In this document: one piece after another, positions 1-9,177 of the stretch
How positions within the stretch are numbered: the stretch's first letter is position 1
Layout of the letters: each line of letters begins with the position of its first letter
Assembly: GCA_018725205.1 (NCBI GenBank)
Contig: QLUB01000048.1
Location: forward strand, 1-12,889
DNA length: 12,889 nucleotides
DNA from: a candidate division NPL-UPA2 bacterium
GTDB taxonomy: Bacteria > Bacillota > UBA994
Direction: 5' to 3'
The notes under the pieces: model-generated
Told to the model about the DNA's origin: nothing
Databases searched by the model: none
Seen by the model: the letters and a program-made list of their open reading frames with translations, nothing else
Translations under genes and position numbers: made by a program

Positions 1-136
1 CCTCGTGTGTGTAGTAGCGCCGTCCGGTGGGTGTTCGCTTGGCCGGCAGAATGCCTTCCCGATCCCATCGCTGCAAGGTCTTTGTCGTTCTAGCAAGTTG
101 CTGTCCAAACGCCTGTGGAGAATACGTACTTTTCAT
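1..136 (-). CDS. IS607-family serine recombinase (TnpA), N-terminal fragment cut by the window edge
   Basis: The minus strand from the ATG at 136 is open to base 1 and encodes 45 residues beginning MKSTYSPQAFGQQLA and continuing through KTLQRWDREGILPAKRTPTGRRYYTHE. The pattern of an F-G motif, then KTLQRWDREG-L-A-R-P-GRRYYT, is the MerR-like helix-turn-helix that opens IS607-type transposases, which are small serine recombinases moving the element through a circular intermediate. The catalytic serine domain and any accessory tnpB would lie beyond the left edge and cannot be seen. The gene begins only 38 bp after the rpoC stop, in the same direction. No Shine-Dalgarno sequence precedes the ATG. 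A MerR-type regulator is the alternative, but the KTLQRWDREG/RRYYT combination is much more typical of IS607. Whether the gene is intact is unknown. Confidence 0.85.
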   Translation of the reverse strand, partial: MKSTYSPQAFGQQLARTTKTLQRWDREGILPAKRTPTGRRYYTHE

Positions 137-142
137 GTCACT

Positions 143-171
143 ATTTTAGCATACTTTGGCATATATTTAAA
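143..171 (-). promoter_or_regulatory. Putative promoter of the IS607-type recombinase gene
   Basis: On the minus strand TTTAAA (166-171) is followed after 17 bp by TAAAAT (143-148), with a TG one base upstream of the -10 (extended -10, TGCTAAAAT). The ATG lies just six bases beyond the -10, so a transcript from here would have almost no leader. The surrounding 40 bp is AT-rich, unlike rpoC. A direct TATGC repeat in this stretch could also be a recombinase binding site at the element end. This is inferred from motif matching only. Confidence 0.45.
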
Positions 172-174
172 CAA

Positions 175-3100
175 CTAATTGTTGCTCTCCGCGCCTGCTA
201 CCACAACGCGGATGTTGCGGTATCTACCCATTCCTGTGCCAGCGGGAATGAGTTTGCCAATAATGACATTCTCCTTAAGCCCGATAAGCGGGTCTGTTTT
301 TGTCTTAATGGCGGCATCTGTCAGCACTCTAGTTGTTTCTTGGAACGAGGCTGCAGATAGGAAGGAGTCCGTGGCAAGGGAGGCCTTGGTAATACCGAGC
401 AAAATAGGCCTCGCGACAGCTGGTTCGAGATCATGCCTGAGAGCGCGTGCGTTAGTTTCTTCAAAATCCATCACGTCGATTAGTCCGCCGGGCAGAAGCT
501 CTGTGCCGCCCGGATCATCCACTTTTACCTTACGCAGCGTTTGACGAACGATCACCTCAACGTGTTTGTCATTGATCTCTACGCCCTGGGTGCGGTAAAC
601 CTTTTGCACCTCTTGCAGAACATAGGCTTGCACTGCCCTAATCCCTTTGATAGCGAGTAAGTCAGCGGGATTGATAGGACCTTCGGTCAGCTCATCACCC
701 GCCTGCACCGTGTTTCCCTCTGCCACCTTCAGGCGCGACCCATAGCTGATAGGATAGCTCTTTACCTCGCCATCTAGGCCGCTAATCTCAATCTCGCGCC
801 CCTTCTTGGCTTCCACAAACCGCGCTGTACCGTCGATCTCACTAATAATAGCTTGGCCCTTAGGGCGCCTTGCTTCAAACAGCTCTTCTACACGCGGCAA
901 GCCCTGCGTAATGTCGTCCCCTGCTACGCCCCCGGTGTGGAAAGTACGCATTGTCAACTGTGTGCCTGGCTCGCCAATGGACTGCGCGGCAATAATGCCG
1001 ATAGCTTCACCCATCTCTACCATGCCGCCGGTGGCCAAGTTCTTGCCGTAACACTTGATGCACACGCCGTATCTGCTCTTGCAAGTCAGCACGTTCCTGA
1101 TGTGCGCGGCCCTAATCAACCCTTCAGTCAGCTGTTGACCAGCCTTTACTACATCGCCGTTCTGCACTAGCCATTTCGCTCCCGGACTCGGCTGGGCAAA
1201 GGTGGAGACCTGACCCGCCTTATCGAGGATACAAATCTCTTCTCGGTCTTCCCTGCGCTCAACTGTGCCGCCCGTCGGCGCAAAGACTGCACCGTACAAC
1301 ATGATGGTCTGTGCTGCGTCTTCGTCAATGAGATGCCCATCACGCACGAGAACAGGCGGACGCGCTATCCATTGACCGGTGAGCGGGTCGCGATGTGCGG
1401 GAGCTCCTATGTCTTCAGCCGCCATCCGTCCGGCAATGCGTTCAGCCAGCGTCACAATGGTCTGCCGCCCGTCGCGGATGGCCTCAACCACAATGCCTTC
1501 GCTCGTTCCGCAGTCTTCCTCACGGATGATGACGTCTTGCGACACGTCGACGAGACGGCGGGTAAGATACCCCGAGTCTGCTGTACGTATAGCCGTATCG
1601 GCGGCACCTTTGCGGGCACCATGGGTGGACGTGAAGTACTCCAGCACCGTCAACCCTTCGCGGAAATTAGCCTTAACCGGCAACTCAATAATGCGCCCCA
1701 TGGGGTCACTCATCAAGCCGCGCATCCCGCCGAGCTGCGTTATCTGGCTGATGTTACCTCTCGCACCCGCGTCCACCATCATGAACATCGGGTTGAAGGC
1801 GGGCATGGCCTCGAGCAACGCGCGCTGTACTTTTGCCGACGTATCGCTCCAGACGGCAATGACGTTTTGATACTTCTCGTCCGAATTCATCATGCCGCGC
1901 GCAAAGGCCCGTTCTATACTGGCCACGACTTTCTCGGCTTCGCCTACAATGGCGGCCTTGCTTTTAGGAATCACTACGTCGCCGATGGCGATGCTAATAC
2001 CCGACTTGGTAGCATATTCAAAGCCGAGTGTCTTAATCCTGTCCAGCACTTCCGTTGTCACGGAGCTGCCGTGCTTGCGGTAACATCTTTCCACTATCGT
2101 GCGTAAGACCTTTAGCGGCACAAGCTGATTGATTTCCAGGCTGCAGACGGCGTCGTGCTGCGTGCGGTCTACAAATCCTAAATCTTGTGGAATCGCTTCA
2201 TTGAAGATAATGCGCCCAATTGTCGCCTCTACGACTCTACACACCGTAATGCCATCCGCCTGCTTCGCCGTACGGCGCACTCTAATCGGAGCATTGATGT
2301 CAATAACCCCTGCGTCATAGGCCATCAGCGCTTCATGCGGAGAGGCAAAGACGCTGCCCGCTCCCCTAGCGGCCTGGTTAAACGTAGTCAGGTAGTACAC
2401 ACCCAGAACCATATCCTTTGTCGGCGTGACTACGGGCTTCCCGTCTTTGGGGTTAAGCAGATTATGCGCGGAGAGTAGCAGCAGCCGCGCTTCAGCCTGC
2501 GCCTCTACCGACAGCGGCACGTGCACCGCCATTTGGTCGCCGTCAAAGTCGGCGTTATATGCTGTACATACTAACGGGTGCAGCTTAATAGCGCGCCCTT
2601 CCACCAATACCGGCTCAAAAGCTTGGATGCCTAGGCGATGTAAAGTAGGTGCGCGATTAAGTAGCACGGGGTGATCGGCAATAACCTCCTCCAACACATC
2701 CCATACTTCTTCGCTTACGCGTTCTACTTTGCGTTTTGCGCTCTTGATATTCTGGGCAAACCCTTCCGCCACCAGCTGGCGCATCACAAATGGCTTGAAC
2801 AGCTCTAAGGCCATCTCTTTGGGCAAACCACACTGGTACAGTTTCAGCTCCGGTCCCGCCACAATAACTGAGCGGCCGGAATAATCGACGCGTTTGCCCA
2901 AGAGGTTTTGCCGAAAGCGTCCTTGTTTGCCCTTGAGCATGTCACTCAAAGACTTAAGCGGGCGATTTCCCGGTCCCGTGACAGGTCTCCCGCGCCGCCC
3001 GTTATCTATGAGGGCGTCAACTGCTTCCTGCAACATCCGTTTCTCATTGCGCACGATAATGTCAGGCGCGCCAAGCTCTAGGAGTCGCTTTAAGCGATTG

Positions 3101-3894
3101 TTGCGGTTAATGACGCGACGATAAAGGTCGTTTAAATCGCAGGTCGCAAAGCGCCCGCCATCTAGTTGTACCATAGGGCGCAAATCCGGCGGTATCACAG
3201 GGACAACGTCCATAACCATCCATTCGGGGCGATTCCCCGATTTGCGGAAGGACTCCATAACTTCAAGGCGCCTAATCGCTCGCACGCGGCGCTGTCCTGT
3301 GGTCTCGTTAAACTCCACCCTGAGCTCTTTCACGGAAGACTCTAAATCAATGCGCGACAGGAGCTCGCGCACAGCCTCGGCTCCCATGCCCACGCGGAAG
3401 TAATTGCCATATTTCTCGCGGGCCTCACGGTATTCCCCTTCCGTGAGAACCTGCCGCTCGCTGAGGCTAGTCCCTTTAGCATCTAAGACCACGTAAGCGG
3501 CGAAGTACAGCACTTTCTCCAACAGACGCGGCGACATGTCAAGAATGAGCCCCATGCGGCTGGGGATGCCTTTGAAATACCAAATATGCGAGACGGGGGC
3601 TGCCAGTTCAATATGCCCCATGCGCTCACGCCGCACTTTGCTGCGAGTGACCTCAACTCCGCAGCGATCGCAGACGATACCCTTGTAGCGCACGCGCTTG
3701 TACTTACCGCAGTTGCACTCCCAGTCTTTCGTGGGACCAAATATCTTTTCGCAAAACAAGCCTTCCTTTTCAGGTTTCAGTGTGCGGTAGTTGATGGTCT
3801 CAGGCTTCTTTACTTCGCCTTTTGACCACTCCCTGATCTGATCGGGCGACGCTAGGCTTATGCGTATGGAATCAAACTCGTTGACATCCAACAA
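175..3894 (-). CDS. rpoC: DNA-directed RNA polymerase subunit beta'
   Basis: This is the catalytic large subunit of RNA polymerase, 1239 residues. The N-terminal zinc finger has C60, C62, C75 and C78. The active-site loop NADFDGDQM carries the three Mg-binding aspartates D449, D451 and D453. A bridge-helix/trigger-loop block runs from about 705 to 785 (MVDAGARGN, then [13 protein letters not shown]). The second zinc site is C795, C938, C945 and C948. The start is TTG followed by a second TTG, as in Bacillus subtilis; GGAAGGGAG sits 8 bp upstream. The gene follows rpoB by 25 bp and is surely cotranscribed. Odd point: 142 residues separate the first two ligands of the second zinc site, against 73 in E. 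coli (C814-C888), so an extra segment of about 70 residues lies there. No hairpin terminator follows the TAG stop. Confidence 0.99.
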   Translation of the reverse strand: MLDVNEFDSIRISLASPDQIREWSKGEVKKPETINYRTLKPEKEGLFCEKIFGPTKDWECNCGKYKRVRYKGIVCDRCGVEVTRSKVRRERMGHIELAAPVSHIWYFKGIPSRMGLILDMSPRLLEKVLYFAAYVVLDAKGTSLSERQVLTEGEYREAREKYGNYFRVGMGAEAVRELLSRIDLESSVKELRVEFNETTGQRRVRAIRRLEVMESFRKSGNRPEWMVMDVVPVIPPDLRPMVQLDGGRFATCDLNDLYRRVINRNNRLKRLLELGAPDIIVRNEKRMLQEAVDALIDNGRRGRPVTGPGNRPLKSLSDMLKGKQGRFRQNLLGKRVDYSGRSVIVAGPELKLYQCGLPKEMALELFKPFVMRQLVAEGFAQNIKSAKRKVERVSEEVWDVLEEVIADHPVLLNRAPTLHRLGIQAFEPVLVEGRAIKLHPLVCTAYNADFDGDQMAVHVPLSVEAQAEARLLLLSAHNLLNPKDGKPVVTPTKDMVLGVYYLTTFNQAARGAGSVFASPHEALMAYDAGVIDINAPIRVRRTAKQADGITVCRVVEATIGRIIFNEAIPQDLGFVDRTQHDAVCSLEINQLVPLKVLRTIVERCYRKHGSSVTTEVLDRIKTLGFEYATKSGISIAIGDVVIPKSKAAIVGEAEKVVASIERAFARGMMNSDEKYQNVIAVWSDTSAKVQRALLEAMPAFNPMFMMVDAGARGNISQITQLGGMRGLMSDPMGRIIELPVKANFREGLTVLEYFTSTHGARKGAADTAIRTADSGYLTRRLVDVSQDVIIREEDCGTSEGIVVEAIRDGRQTIVTLAERIAGRMAAEDIGAPAHRDPLTGQWIARPPVLVRDGHLIDEDAAQTIMLYGAVFAPTGGTVERREDREEICILDKAGQVSTFAQPSPGAKWLVQNGDVVKAGQQLTEGLIRAAHIRNVLTCKSRYGVCIKCYGKNLATGGMVEMGEAIGIIAAQSIGEPGTQLTMRTFHTGGVAGDDITQGLPRVEELFEARRPKGQAIISEIDGTARFVEAKKGREIEISGLDGEVKSYPISYGSRLKVAEGNTVQAGDELTEGPINPADLLAIKGIRAVQAYVLQEVQKVYRTQGVEINDKHVEVIVRQTLRKVKVDDPGGTELLPGGLIDVMDFEETNARALRHDLEPAVARPILLGITKASLATDSFLSAASFQETTRVLTDAAIKTKTDPLIGLKENVIIGKLIPAGTGMGRYRNIRVVVAGAESNN

Positions 3895-3902
3895 GGCGGT
3901 CG

Positions 3903-3911
3903 CTCCCTTCC
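3903..3911 (-). promoter_or_regulatory. Ribosome binding site of rpoC
   Basis: GGAAGGGAG on the minus strand ends 8 bp before the first TTG of rpoC and 11 bp before the second. The spacing favours the first TTG as the start codon. Confidence 0.7.
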
Positions 3912-3919
3912 TTTATCTA

Positions 3920-6900
3920 CTAAGCGCGCGGCTTGCTCTTCTGAGTAACGCCGAGTGGAGCTAACTTCTTGGCTAACAAAGCGGCGAGATCGTCCTCAGA
4001 ATCCTCGTCCTCAGAATCCTCGTCCTCAGAATCCTCGTCCTCTTCGGCATCGTCATCGCCGACTGACTTCGGCACTAGGCGCTTACGCAAGACAGCCGAA
4101 AGCTCGCGTGGGTCAAGCGGAACAGCTTCGTTCTCGTCTTCGCCCTCTTCTTCATCCTCAAGCGGAACTGATGCTTCTTCGGGAACTTCGATCTTGCGCC
4201 GTTTGGTGCGGCCTTCCTCTTCATCGCCCCCGATGCTCAGTTTGAGTTCACGCAGGGTCTCATTGATGTCCTCGTCATGTTCGCGCATCTCAATCTCCTG
4301 TTCGAACTCGTCAAGTATTCTCACATTCATACACAGACTCTGCAATTCCTTAATGAGTACTTTGAAGGACTCAGGCACGCCGGGCTCAGGGATGTTCTCG
4401 CCCTTGACAATTGCCTCATAGGTCTTAACTCGCCCGACCACGTCGTCAGACTTAACCGTAAGCAATTCCTGGAGGGTGTAGGCAGCGCCATATGCCTCTA
4501 GTGCCCACACTTCCATTTCCCCAAAACGCTGCCCTCCAAACTGCGCCTTGCCGCCTAGCGGCTGCTGTGTCACTAGGCTGTAAGGGCCTGTGGAACGCGC
4601 GTGAATCTTGTCGTCAACTAGGTGGAAGAGCTTCATCATATAGACATACCCGACTGAAACTTCATTGTCGAAAGCCTCTCCGGAGCGCCCGTCATAGACC
4701 ACAGTCTTACCGTCCGGCTGTAGGCCGGCCTGTTTCAAGAAAGCTTGTATGTCCCTCTCGTGTCCGCCGTCAAAAACCGGGCTGGCTACGTGAATGCCTA
4801 AAGCTTTGGCGGCCATTCCAAGGTGGGTCTCTAGCACCTGCCCTATGTTCATACGGCTAGGGACACCTAAGGGGTTTAAGACAATGTCTACCGACCGCCC
4901 ATCCGGTAAGAAAGGCAGGTCTTCGTCAGGCAAGATACAGGCAATGACGCCCTTATTGCCATGCCGTCCAGCCATCTTGTCGCCTTCGGATATTTTGCGC
5001 TTCTGCGCTACATATACACGCACCAGCATATTAACGCCCGGCGCTAGTTCATCGTTGTTCGCCCGCGAGAAAACCTTAACGTCTACCACCCGTCCGGACT
5101 CACCATGCGGTACGCGCGCTGACGTATCTCTGACTTCGCGCGCCTTCTCACCAAAGATTGCGCGCAGCAACCGTTCCTCCGCAGTCAACTCCGTCTCGCC
5201 CTTAGGCGTAACCTTGCCAACGAGAATGTCCCCTGTGCGTACCTCAGCGCCGATGCGCACAATACCGCGGTCATCAAGATCGCGCAACATGTCGTCACCG
5301 ACGTTAGGGATGTCTGATGTGATCTCCTCCGGGCCCAGCTTCGTATCGCGCGCCTCGGCCTCGTATTCCTCAATGTGAATAGAGGTAAAGACGTCCTCGC
5401 GCACTAGACGCTCGCTAATCAAGATGGCATCCTCAAAGTTGTAACCGCCCCAAGGCATAAACGCGCACAGCACATTCCGTCCTAGCGCAATCTCGCCCTC
5501 ACTGGTGGCCGGTCCGTCCGCGATGAGTTCACGCTCTGCCAGCATTTGACCCTTCGCCACAACCGGGCGCTGGTTAATGCACGTGCCTTGGTTGCTGCGT
5601 ACAAACTTCATCAGCTTGTAGGTATCCACACTACCGTCTGCAGTCTGTACAGCGATGCTCTTGGCACCGACGCGCTTCACCTTACCGGCACGACGGGCCA
5701 AGACAACCGAGCCCGAGTCAATAGCAGCCTTATACTCCATACCGGTGCCTACAAGTGGGGCTTCAGGACAGAGGAGAGGCACAGCCTGTTTCATCATGTT
5801 CGCGCCCATCAAAGCTCTGCCAGCTTCATCGTGCTCTAAGAAAGGAATCAAAATAGTGGGCACGCTAAATACTTGTTTAGGTGAGACGTCCATATAGTGT
5901 ACTTCGCTCACGGGAACTACCTTAATCTGGTGGCGGTGACGCACGGTCGTGCGGGCTACGGCAAAACGACTGACTCCTTGATCTGCCCCAGGCATATCCT
6001 CTAACTCAGCGTTAGCCTGCGCAATGACAAAGTCATCTTCTTCGTCCGCCGTGAGATACTCTACACTTGGGAACACCAGCGTATTCTCTTCGACCTGTTT
6101 GACGATGCGGTAGGGGGTCTCGATAAAGCCATACTTGTTTACGCGCGCATAGGTGGATAGATTACCTATAAGCCCCACGTTTGGACCTTCTGGCGTCTCA
6201 ATCGGGCAGATGCGCCCGTAATGCGAAAAGTGCACGTCACGCACTTCCACTCCGGCGCGCTCGCGGCTTAAGCCCCCGGGGCCTAGTGCGCTAAGACGGC
6301 GTTTGTGGGCTAGTTCAGCGAGAGGGTTAGTTTGATCCATAAACTGCGATAATTGACTTGAGCCAAAGAACTCCTTAATAGAAGCGACCACCGGGCGAAT
6401 GTTAATTAGCGCCTGAGGGGTGATGACATCGACATCTTGTATAGTCATGCGCTCTTTAACCACACGCTCCATGCGTGACAGCCCGATGCGGAAAGCGTTT
6501 TGCAGCAGCTCGCCCACAGAGCGGAGTCGTCGATTGCCAAGGTGGTCAATGTCGTCAACTTTGCCTATGCCCTCTAAAAGAGCTAGCAGGTAGTTGACGG
6601 CGCTGTAGATGTCGTCTCTGGTCACATGCTTCTCCGCAGGCGGCACGAAACGATGTGCGAGGACGGCAGTCCTATCTTGGCGGCGCAACAGGATGCGCAC
6701 TTCGCGCTCAACCAGCGAATCGGCGGCAACTGCCCGCTCTAGAATCTCGACTTCTTCGCTGCCCAGTTCGGTCCCCGACCACAGGACAATTTCTCCGGAT
6801 TTATTGAGGACATTTGCCGTTAGCTTCCCACCTCGAATGCGCGACTGCCAAGTCTCGCGGCGGAGCCCGTTGCCGCGGATGAGAGTCTGGCCGGTGCGTT

Positions 6901-7954
6901 CTGCCTGCACCATGAGCTCGTTGACTCCAGCCTGCTCTAGGCGTTCTGCTATTTCGCGCGTAACCTTTTCGCCCCGCTGCACTATCACTTCGCCGGCAGC
7001 TACAAGTACGCCCCCTAAGGTGACGCGCTCTCTTCCGCTTTCGCCAGCTTCAGTCTGGTAGATGGTCTCAGGCGCGACTACCGTCTCGGCGGCAATGCGA
7101 CCCGGCACGCGGCGCCTCAGGCTCAACTTCTTGTTGAGCTTATAACGCCCCACGTGGGCTAGGTCATAGCGGCGAGGGTCAAAAAAGAGCGAGTGCAACA
7201 GCGCCTTGGCGCTGTCCACCGTAGGCGGTTCTCCCGGGCGCAGGCGTTTGTATATCTCTATGAGTCCTTCTTCCATAGTGCTCGTGCTGTCACGGTCAAA
7301 CGTAGTGCGAAGCATTGCATCCTCACCGAGTGCCTGCAGGATTGCCTGGTTGGTGCCAAGCCCTAGCGCCCTTAACAGCACCGTGATGGGAATTTTGCGC
7401 GTGCGGTCGACCCGCGCCCACACTACGTCATTGGCGTCTGTTTCCATTTCCAGCCATGCACCGCGGTTGGGGATAAGTGTCGAAGTGAATACCTTGTACC
7501 CGGTGGCCTCCATCGTTTCATGGTAGTAGACCCCGGGTGAGCGCACCAATTGACTAACAACGACGCGCTCTGCGCCGTTATAAATGAAAGTGCCGTTCTC
7601 GGTCATCAGCGGAAAATCGCCCATGAAGACCTCTTGCTCTTTCACTTCGCCTGTCTCCTTGTTGACTAGGCGCACCTTCACGCGCAGAGGGGCCGAGAAA
7701 GTAGAGTCTTTCTCCCTGAATTCATCTAATGAAAACTTAGGTTCGCTAAAGTGATGGTCAATAAACTCCAAAACGAGATTGCCAGTAAAGTCTTGAATGG
7801 GAGAGATATCCCGGAATGTTTCGGCCAGCCCTTCATTAACAAACCAGTCAAATGATTGCCTCTGGATCTCGATGAGATTAGGTACCCCTAAAACCTCTTC
7901 AATGCGACCGAACCGGACCCGCTGCCGCCTGCCTTCCGCGTTGGCCTTAACCAT
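3920..7954 (-). CDS. rpoB: DNA-directed RNA polymerase subunit beta
   Basis: This is the second largest subunit of RNA polymerase, 1344 residues from the ATG at 7954. A GTG at 7966 would add four residues, but its purine-rich stretch touches the codon, whereas AGAGGGTGA lies at usable spacing before the ATG. The rifampicin region (531-561, [11 protein letters not shown] onward) carries wild-type D540, H550 and S555, matching E. coli 516, 526 and 531, so sensitivity is predicted. The block [13 protein letters not shown] and the C-terminal [20 protein letters not shown] are intact. The rifampicin histidine is H482 in B. subtilis, so about 68 extra residues lie N-terminal to it, mainly between about 277 and 442. 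After the conserved end (about 1222) comes a tail of about 120 residues, strongly acidic, with three copies of an EDEDS repeat and two similar short helices. The gene has its own promoter and leader and is followed by rpoC. Confidence 0.99.
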   Translation of the reverse strand: MVKANAEGRRQRVRFGRIEEVLGVPNLIEIQRQSFDWFVNEGLAETFRDISPIQDFTGNLVLEFIDHHFSEPKFSLDEFREKDSTFSAPLRVKVRLVNKETGEVKEQEVFMGDFPLMTENGTFIYNGAERVVVSQLVRSPGVYYHETMEATGYKVFTSTLIPNRGAWLEMETDANDVVWARVDRTRKIPITVLLRALGLGTNQAILQALGEDAMLRTTFDRDSTSTMEEGLIEIYKRLRPGEPPTVDSAKALLHSLFFDPRRYDLAHVGRYKLNKKLSLRRRVPGRIAAETVVAPETIYQTEAGESGRERVTLGGVLVAAGEVIVQRGEKVTREIAERLEQAGVNELMVQAERTGQTLIRGNGLRRETWQSRIRGGKLTANVLNKSGEIVLWSGTELGSEEVEILERAVAADSLVEREVRILLRRQDRTAVLAHRFVPPAEKHVTRDDIYSAVNYLLALLEGIGKVDDIDHLGNRRLRSVGELLQNAFRIGLSRMERVVKERMTIQDVDVITPQALINIRPVVASIKEFFGSSQLSQFMDQTNPLAELAHKRRLSALGPGGLSRERAGVEVRDVHFSHYGRICPIETPEGPNVGLIGNLSTYARVNKYGFIETPYRIVKQVEENTLVFPSVEYLTADEEDDFVIAQANAELEDMPGADQGVSRFAVARTTVRHRHQIKVVPVSEVHYMDVSPKQVFSVPTILIPFLEHDEAGRALMGANMMKQAVPLLCPEAPLVGTGMEYKAAIDSGSVVLARRAGKVKRVGAKSIAVQTADGSVDTYKLMKFVRSNQGTCINQRPVVAKGQMLAERELIADGPATSEGEIALGRNVLCAFMPWGGYNFEDAILISERLVREDVFTSIHIEEYEAEARDTKLGPEEITSDIPNVGDDMLRDLDDRGIVRIGAEVRTGDILVGKVTPKGETELTAEERLLRAIFGEKAREVRDTSARVPHGESGRVVDVKVFSRANNDELAPGVNMLVRVYVAQKRKISEGDKMAGRHGNKGVIACILPDEDLPFLPDGRSVDIVLNPLGVPSRMNIGQVLETHLGMAAKALGIHVASPVFDGGHERDIQAFLKQAGLQPDGKTVVYDGRSGEAFDNEVSVGYVYMMKLFHLVDDKIHARSTGPYSLVTQQPLGGKAQFGGQRFGEMEVWALEAYGAAYTLQELLTVKSDDVVGRVKTYEAIVKGENIPEPGVPESFKVLIKELQSLCMNVRILDEFEQEIEMREHDEDINETLRELKLSIGGDEEEGRTKRRKIEVPEEASVPLEDEEEGEDENEAVPLDPRELSAVLRKRLVPKSVGDDDAEEDEDSEDEDSEDEDSEDDLAALLAKKLAPLGVTQKSKPRA
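3990..4042. repeat. 15-bp tandem repeat in the rpoB 3' end
   Basis: Three identical copies of TCGTCCTCAGAATCC (plus strand) occupy 3990-4034, with a partial fourth copy to 4042. Read on the coding strand they give the EDEDS repeat of the beta-subunit acidic tail. Because the unit is a multiple of three, copy-number changes would keep the frame. Confidence 0.95.
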
Positions 7955-7962
7955 TAAACGCT

Positions 7963-7971
7963 TCACCCTCT
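7963..7971 (-). promoter_or_regulatory. Ribosome binding site deciding the rpoB start
   Basis: AGAGGGTGA on the minus strand ends 8 bp before the ATG at 7954. The upstream in-frame GTG (7964-7966) lies inside this element, so it is an unlikely start. Confidence 0.6.
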
Positions 7972-8006
7972 TGCCGAGATTTCACCCTAGGACACTATAG
8001 CCGACA

Positions 8007-8036
8007 AGCCAAAAAAGGGGCAGTACCCCCTTGGCT
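8007..8036 (-). terminator. Attenuator-like hairpin in the rpoB leader
   Basis: On the minus strand AAGGGG, a six-base loop and CCCCTT are followed by a run of T residues (six in total, 8011-8016), the form of an intrinsic terminator. Flanking AGCC/GGCT can extend the stem. It lies downstream of the rpoBC promoter and about 50 bp before the rpoB start, so it would act as an attenuator, not as an operon end. An upstream AGACTGC/GGTAGTCT pairing (7 bp with one G-U) may form another leader hairpin. Readthrough control is inferred. Confidence 0.6.
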
Positions 8037-8078
8037 GAGACTACCAAACTATTCTACCCAGCTTCGTGCAGTCTAAAC

Positions 8079-8096
8079 GTATGCCGTGCGGCATAC
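8079..8096. repeat. Perfect inverted repeat just downstream of the rpoBC promoter
   Basis: GTATGCCG-TG-CGGCATAC has 8-bp arms separated by two bases. It lies about 10 to 27 bases after the predicted transcription start, where it could be an operator or the 5' hairpin of the leader RNA. Confidence 0.75.
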
Positions 8097-8112
8097 TGCG
8101 TGACGATTTAAC

Positions 8113-8142
8113 ATGTTAACACAGCATGTGGCAGTGCGTCAA
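8113..8142 (-). promoter_or_regulatory. Predicted rpoBC promoter
   Basis: On the minus strand TTGACG (8137-8142) is followed after 18 bp by TAACAT (8113-8118), preceded by an extended -10 TG (TGTTAACAT). It lies between the rplL terminator and the rpoB leader, giving a leader of about 150 nt. The TGTTAACWT form recurs at the rplJ promoter. It makes rpoBC a separate transcription unit, with possible readthrough from rplL. Confidence 0.65.
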
Positions 8143-8148
8143 GGAGTC

Positions 8149-8163
8149 TGCAGAAATTCTGCA
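8149..8163. repeat. Perfect palindrome upstream of the rpoBC -35
   Basis: TGCAGAA-A-TTCTGCA has 7-bp arms around one base. It lies six bases upstream of the -35 hexamer and just past the rplL terminator. The position suits an activator or other dimeric DNA-binding protein; no regulator is identified. Confidence 0.7.
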
Positions 8164-8166
8164 CGC

Positions 8167-8202
8167 AAAAAGAAGAAGGACCCGCCGAATTACAGCGCGT
8201 CC
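8167..8202 (-). terminator. Intrinsic terminator after rplL
   Basis: On the minus strand the arms GGACGCGCTG (8193-8202) and CGGCGGGTCC (8178-8187) pair at nine of ten positions around the five-base loop 8188-8192. A T-rich run (TTCTTCTTTTT) follows at 8167-8177. It starts 17 bp after the rplL stop and closes the rplJL unit. Confidence 0.85.
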
Positions 8203-8218
8203 CCTCACTGACACACAG

Positions 8219-8596
8219 CTATTTAATTTCGACAGTAGCGCCGGCATCAACCAGCTTAGCTTTGATTTTGGCAGCGTCTTCTTTGCTGATGTTTTCCTTA
8301 ACCGGCTTTGGAGCGCCGTCAACAAGCGCCTTAGCTTCCACCAGACCAAGTCCGGTGATTTCGCGCACCACTTTAATAACATTGATCTTCTTTTCGCCTG
8401 TGCTCGCCAGGATAACGGTGAACTCGGTCTGTTCTTCAACCACTTCAGCTACAGGTGCTGCGGCACCTGCCTGCGGCATGGCAGCCATCGGAGCGGCAGC
8501 GGTTACGCCAAATTCGGTCTCTAGCGCCTTTACCAGTTCCGAGAGCTCAAGAACAGTCATGCTCTTAACCATCTCGATAATCTGTGCTTTACTCAT
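8219..8596 (-). CDS. rplL: 50S ribosomal protein L7/L12
   Basis: This 125-residue protein is the flexible stalk subunit that recruits translation GTPases to the ribosome. An N-terminal dimerisation helix region (1-33) leads to an Ala/Pro/Met hinge (about 34-54). The globular C-terminal domain contains the factor-binding block [20 protein letters not shown]. The length is typical for the family. The ATG at 8596 has a perfect AGGAGGT six to seven bases upstream. It follows rplJ by 23 bp, the usual L10-L12 pairing, and is followed by a strong terminator, so it closes the rplJL unit. In Bacillota the dose of L12 over L10 is usually set at translation; the strong ribosome binding site agrees with this. 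Confidence 0.99.
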   Translation of the reverse strand: MSKAQIIEMVKSMTVLELSELVKALETEFGVTAAAPMAAMPQAGAAAPVAEVVEEQTEFTVILASTGEKKINVIKVVREITGLGLVEAKALVDGAPKPVKENISKEDAAKIKAKLVDAGATVEIK

Positions 8597-8619
8597 TTGT
8601 TTACCTCCTTACGATCCCT

Positions 8620-9117
8620 TTAGTTACTGGTCACTTCTTCCTTTTGCCTACGTATCGCGTCTACGACGCCCGCAAAAGCAGACAACGGCGCAAGCAGCGT
8701 CCCTAACACACTGCTAAGCATAACCTCGCGCGAGGGCAAGGCAGCAATAGCAGCGACACCCGCTGGATCAAAGGCTTTTCCCTCATAGATACCGCCTTTG
8801 ATCTCCAGCATCTTGTTAGTCTTTATCCATTCGGTGAGGACTCTCGCCGGGGTTACGGAATCGGCACTTAGGGCGACTGCCGTCGGACCCTCTAGATACC
8901 GGTCCAGTCCCTTAGTGCCAACTTCATTAGCGGCACGTAGAAACAGCGTGTTCTTCACCACACGATACTCGATACCGGCCTTACGCAGCTTTGCGCGCAA
9001 CTCAGTGTCCTTGGCCACGGAAATCCCGCGGTAATCAATGAACACCGCGCCCCTGTTGGCGCTCAGTTTATCGACAAACTCCTTAACTACTTGCGCTTTT
9101 TCTTCACGAATACCCAA
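8620..9117 (-). CDS. rplJ: 50S ribosomal protein L10
   Basis: L10, 165 residues, anchors L12 dimers to the 23S rRNA base of the stalk. The N-terminal rRNA-binding part contains FIDYRGISVAKDTELR and YRVVKNTLFLRA. The C-terminal L12-binding helix is Ala- and Leu-rich (LGTLLAPLSAFAGVVDAIRR). The start is TTG at 9117; no nearby ATG fits, and GGAGGAGGTG lies six bases upstream. The gene has its own promoter (9268-9296) and a typical L10 leader ending in a terminator-like hairpin, so it is probably repressed by the L10-L12 complex binding its own mRNA. The length is normal for the family. Confidence 0.99.
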   Translation of the reverse strand: MGIREEKAQVVKEFVDKLSANRGAVFIDYRGISVAKDTELRAKLRKAGIEYRVVKNTLFLRAANEVGTKGLDRYLEGPTAVALSADSVTPARVLTEWIKTNKMLEIKGGIYEGKAFDPAGVAAIAALPSREVMLSSVLGTLLAPLSAFAGVVDAIRRQKEEVTSN

Positions 9118-9140
9118 ATTCTACACCTCCTCCAGCTTCC

Positions 9141-9177
9141 GAATAAGAAAATGCCTTCCCGCATGAGGGAAAGGCAT
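9141..9177 (-). terminator. Attenuator hairpin of the L10 leader
   Basis: On the minus strand ATGCCTTTCCC pairs with GGGAAGGCAT (one bulged T) around a TCATGC loop and is followed by TTTCTTATT. It ends about 24 bp before the rplJ start. This is the expected terminator arm of the leader, which L10-L12 binding favours. Confidence 0.8.

Noticed and set aside
1333..2106. Plus-strand open frame of 257 codons inside rpoC
   Set aside because: It is antisense to a highly conserved part of rpoC, resembles no family I know, and has no ribosome binding site; it is a shadow of the real gene.
3969..4421. Serine-rich plus-strand open frame
   Set aside because: It is the antisense of the acidic repeat in the rpoB tail; the Ser/Glu runs are a by-product of the 15-bp repeat.
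6274..6364. Rifampicin-resistance alleles in rpoB
   Set aside because: The D, H and S positions usually altered in resistant strains are all wild type.
7955..7966. GTG start for rpoB at 7966
   Set aside because: The purine-rich site touches this codon; spacing fits only the ATG at 7954. The evidence is moderate.
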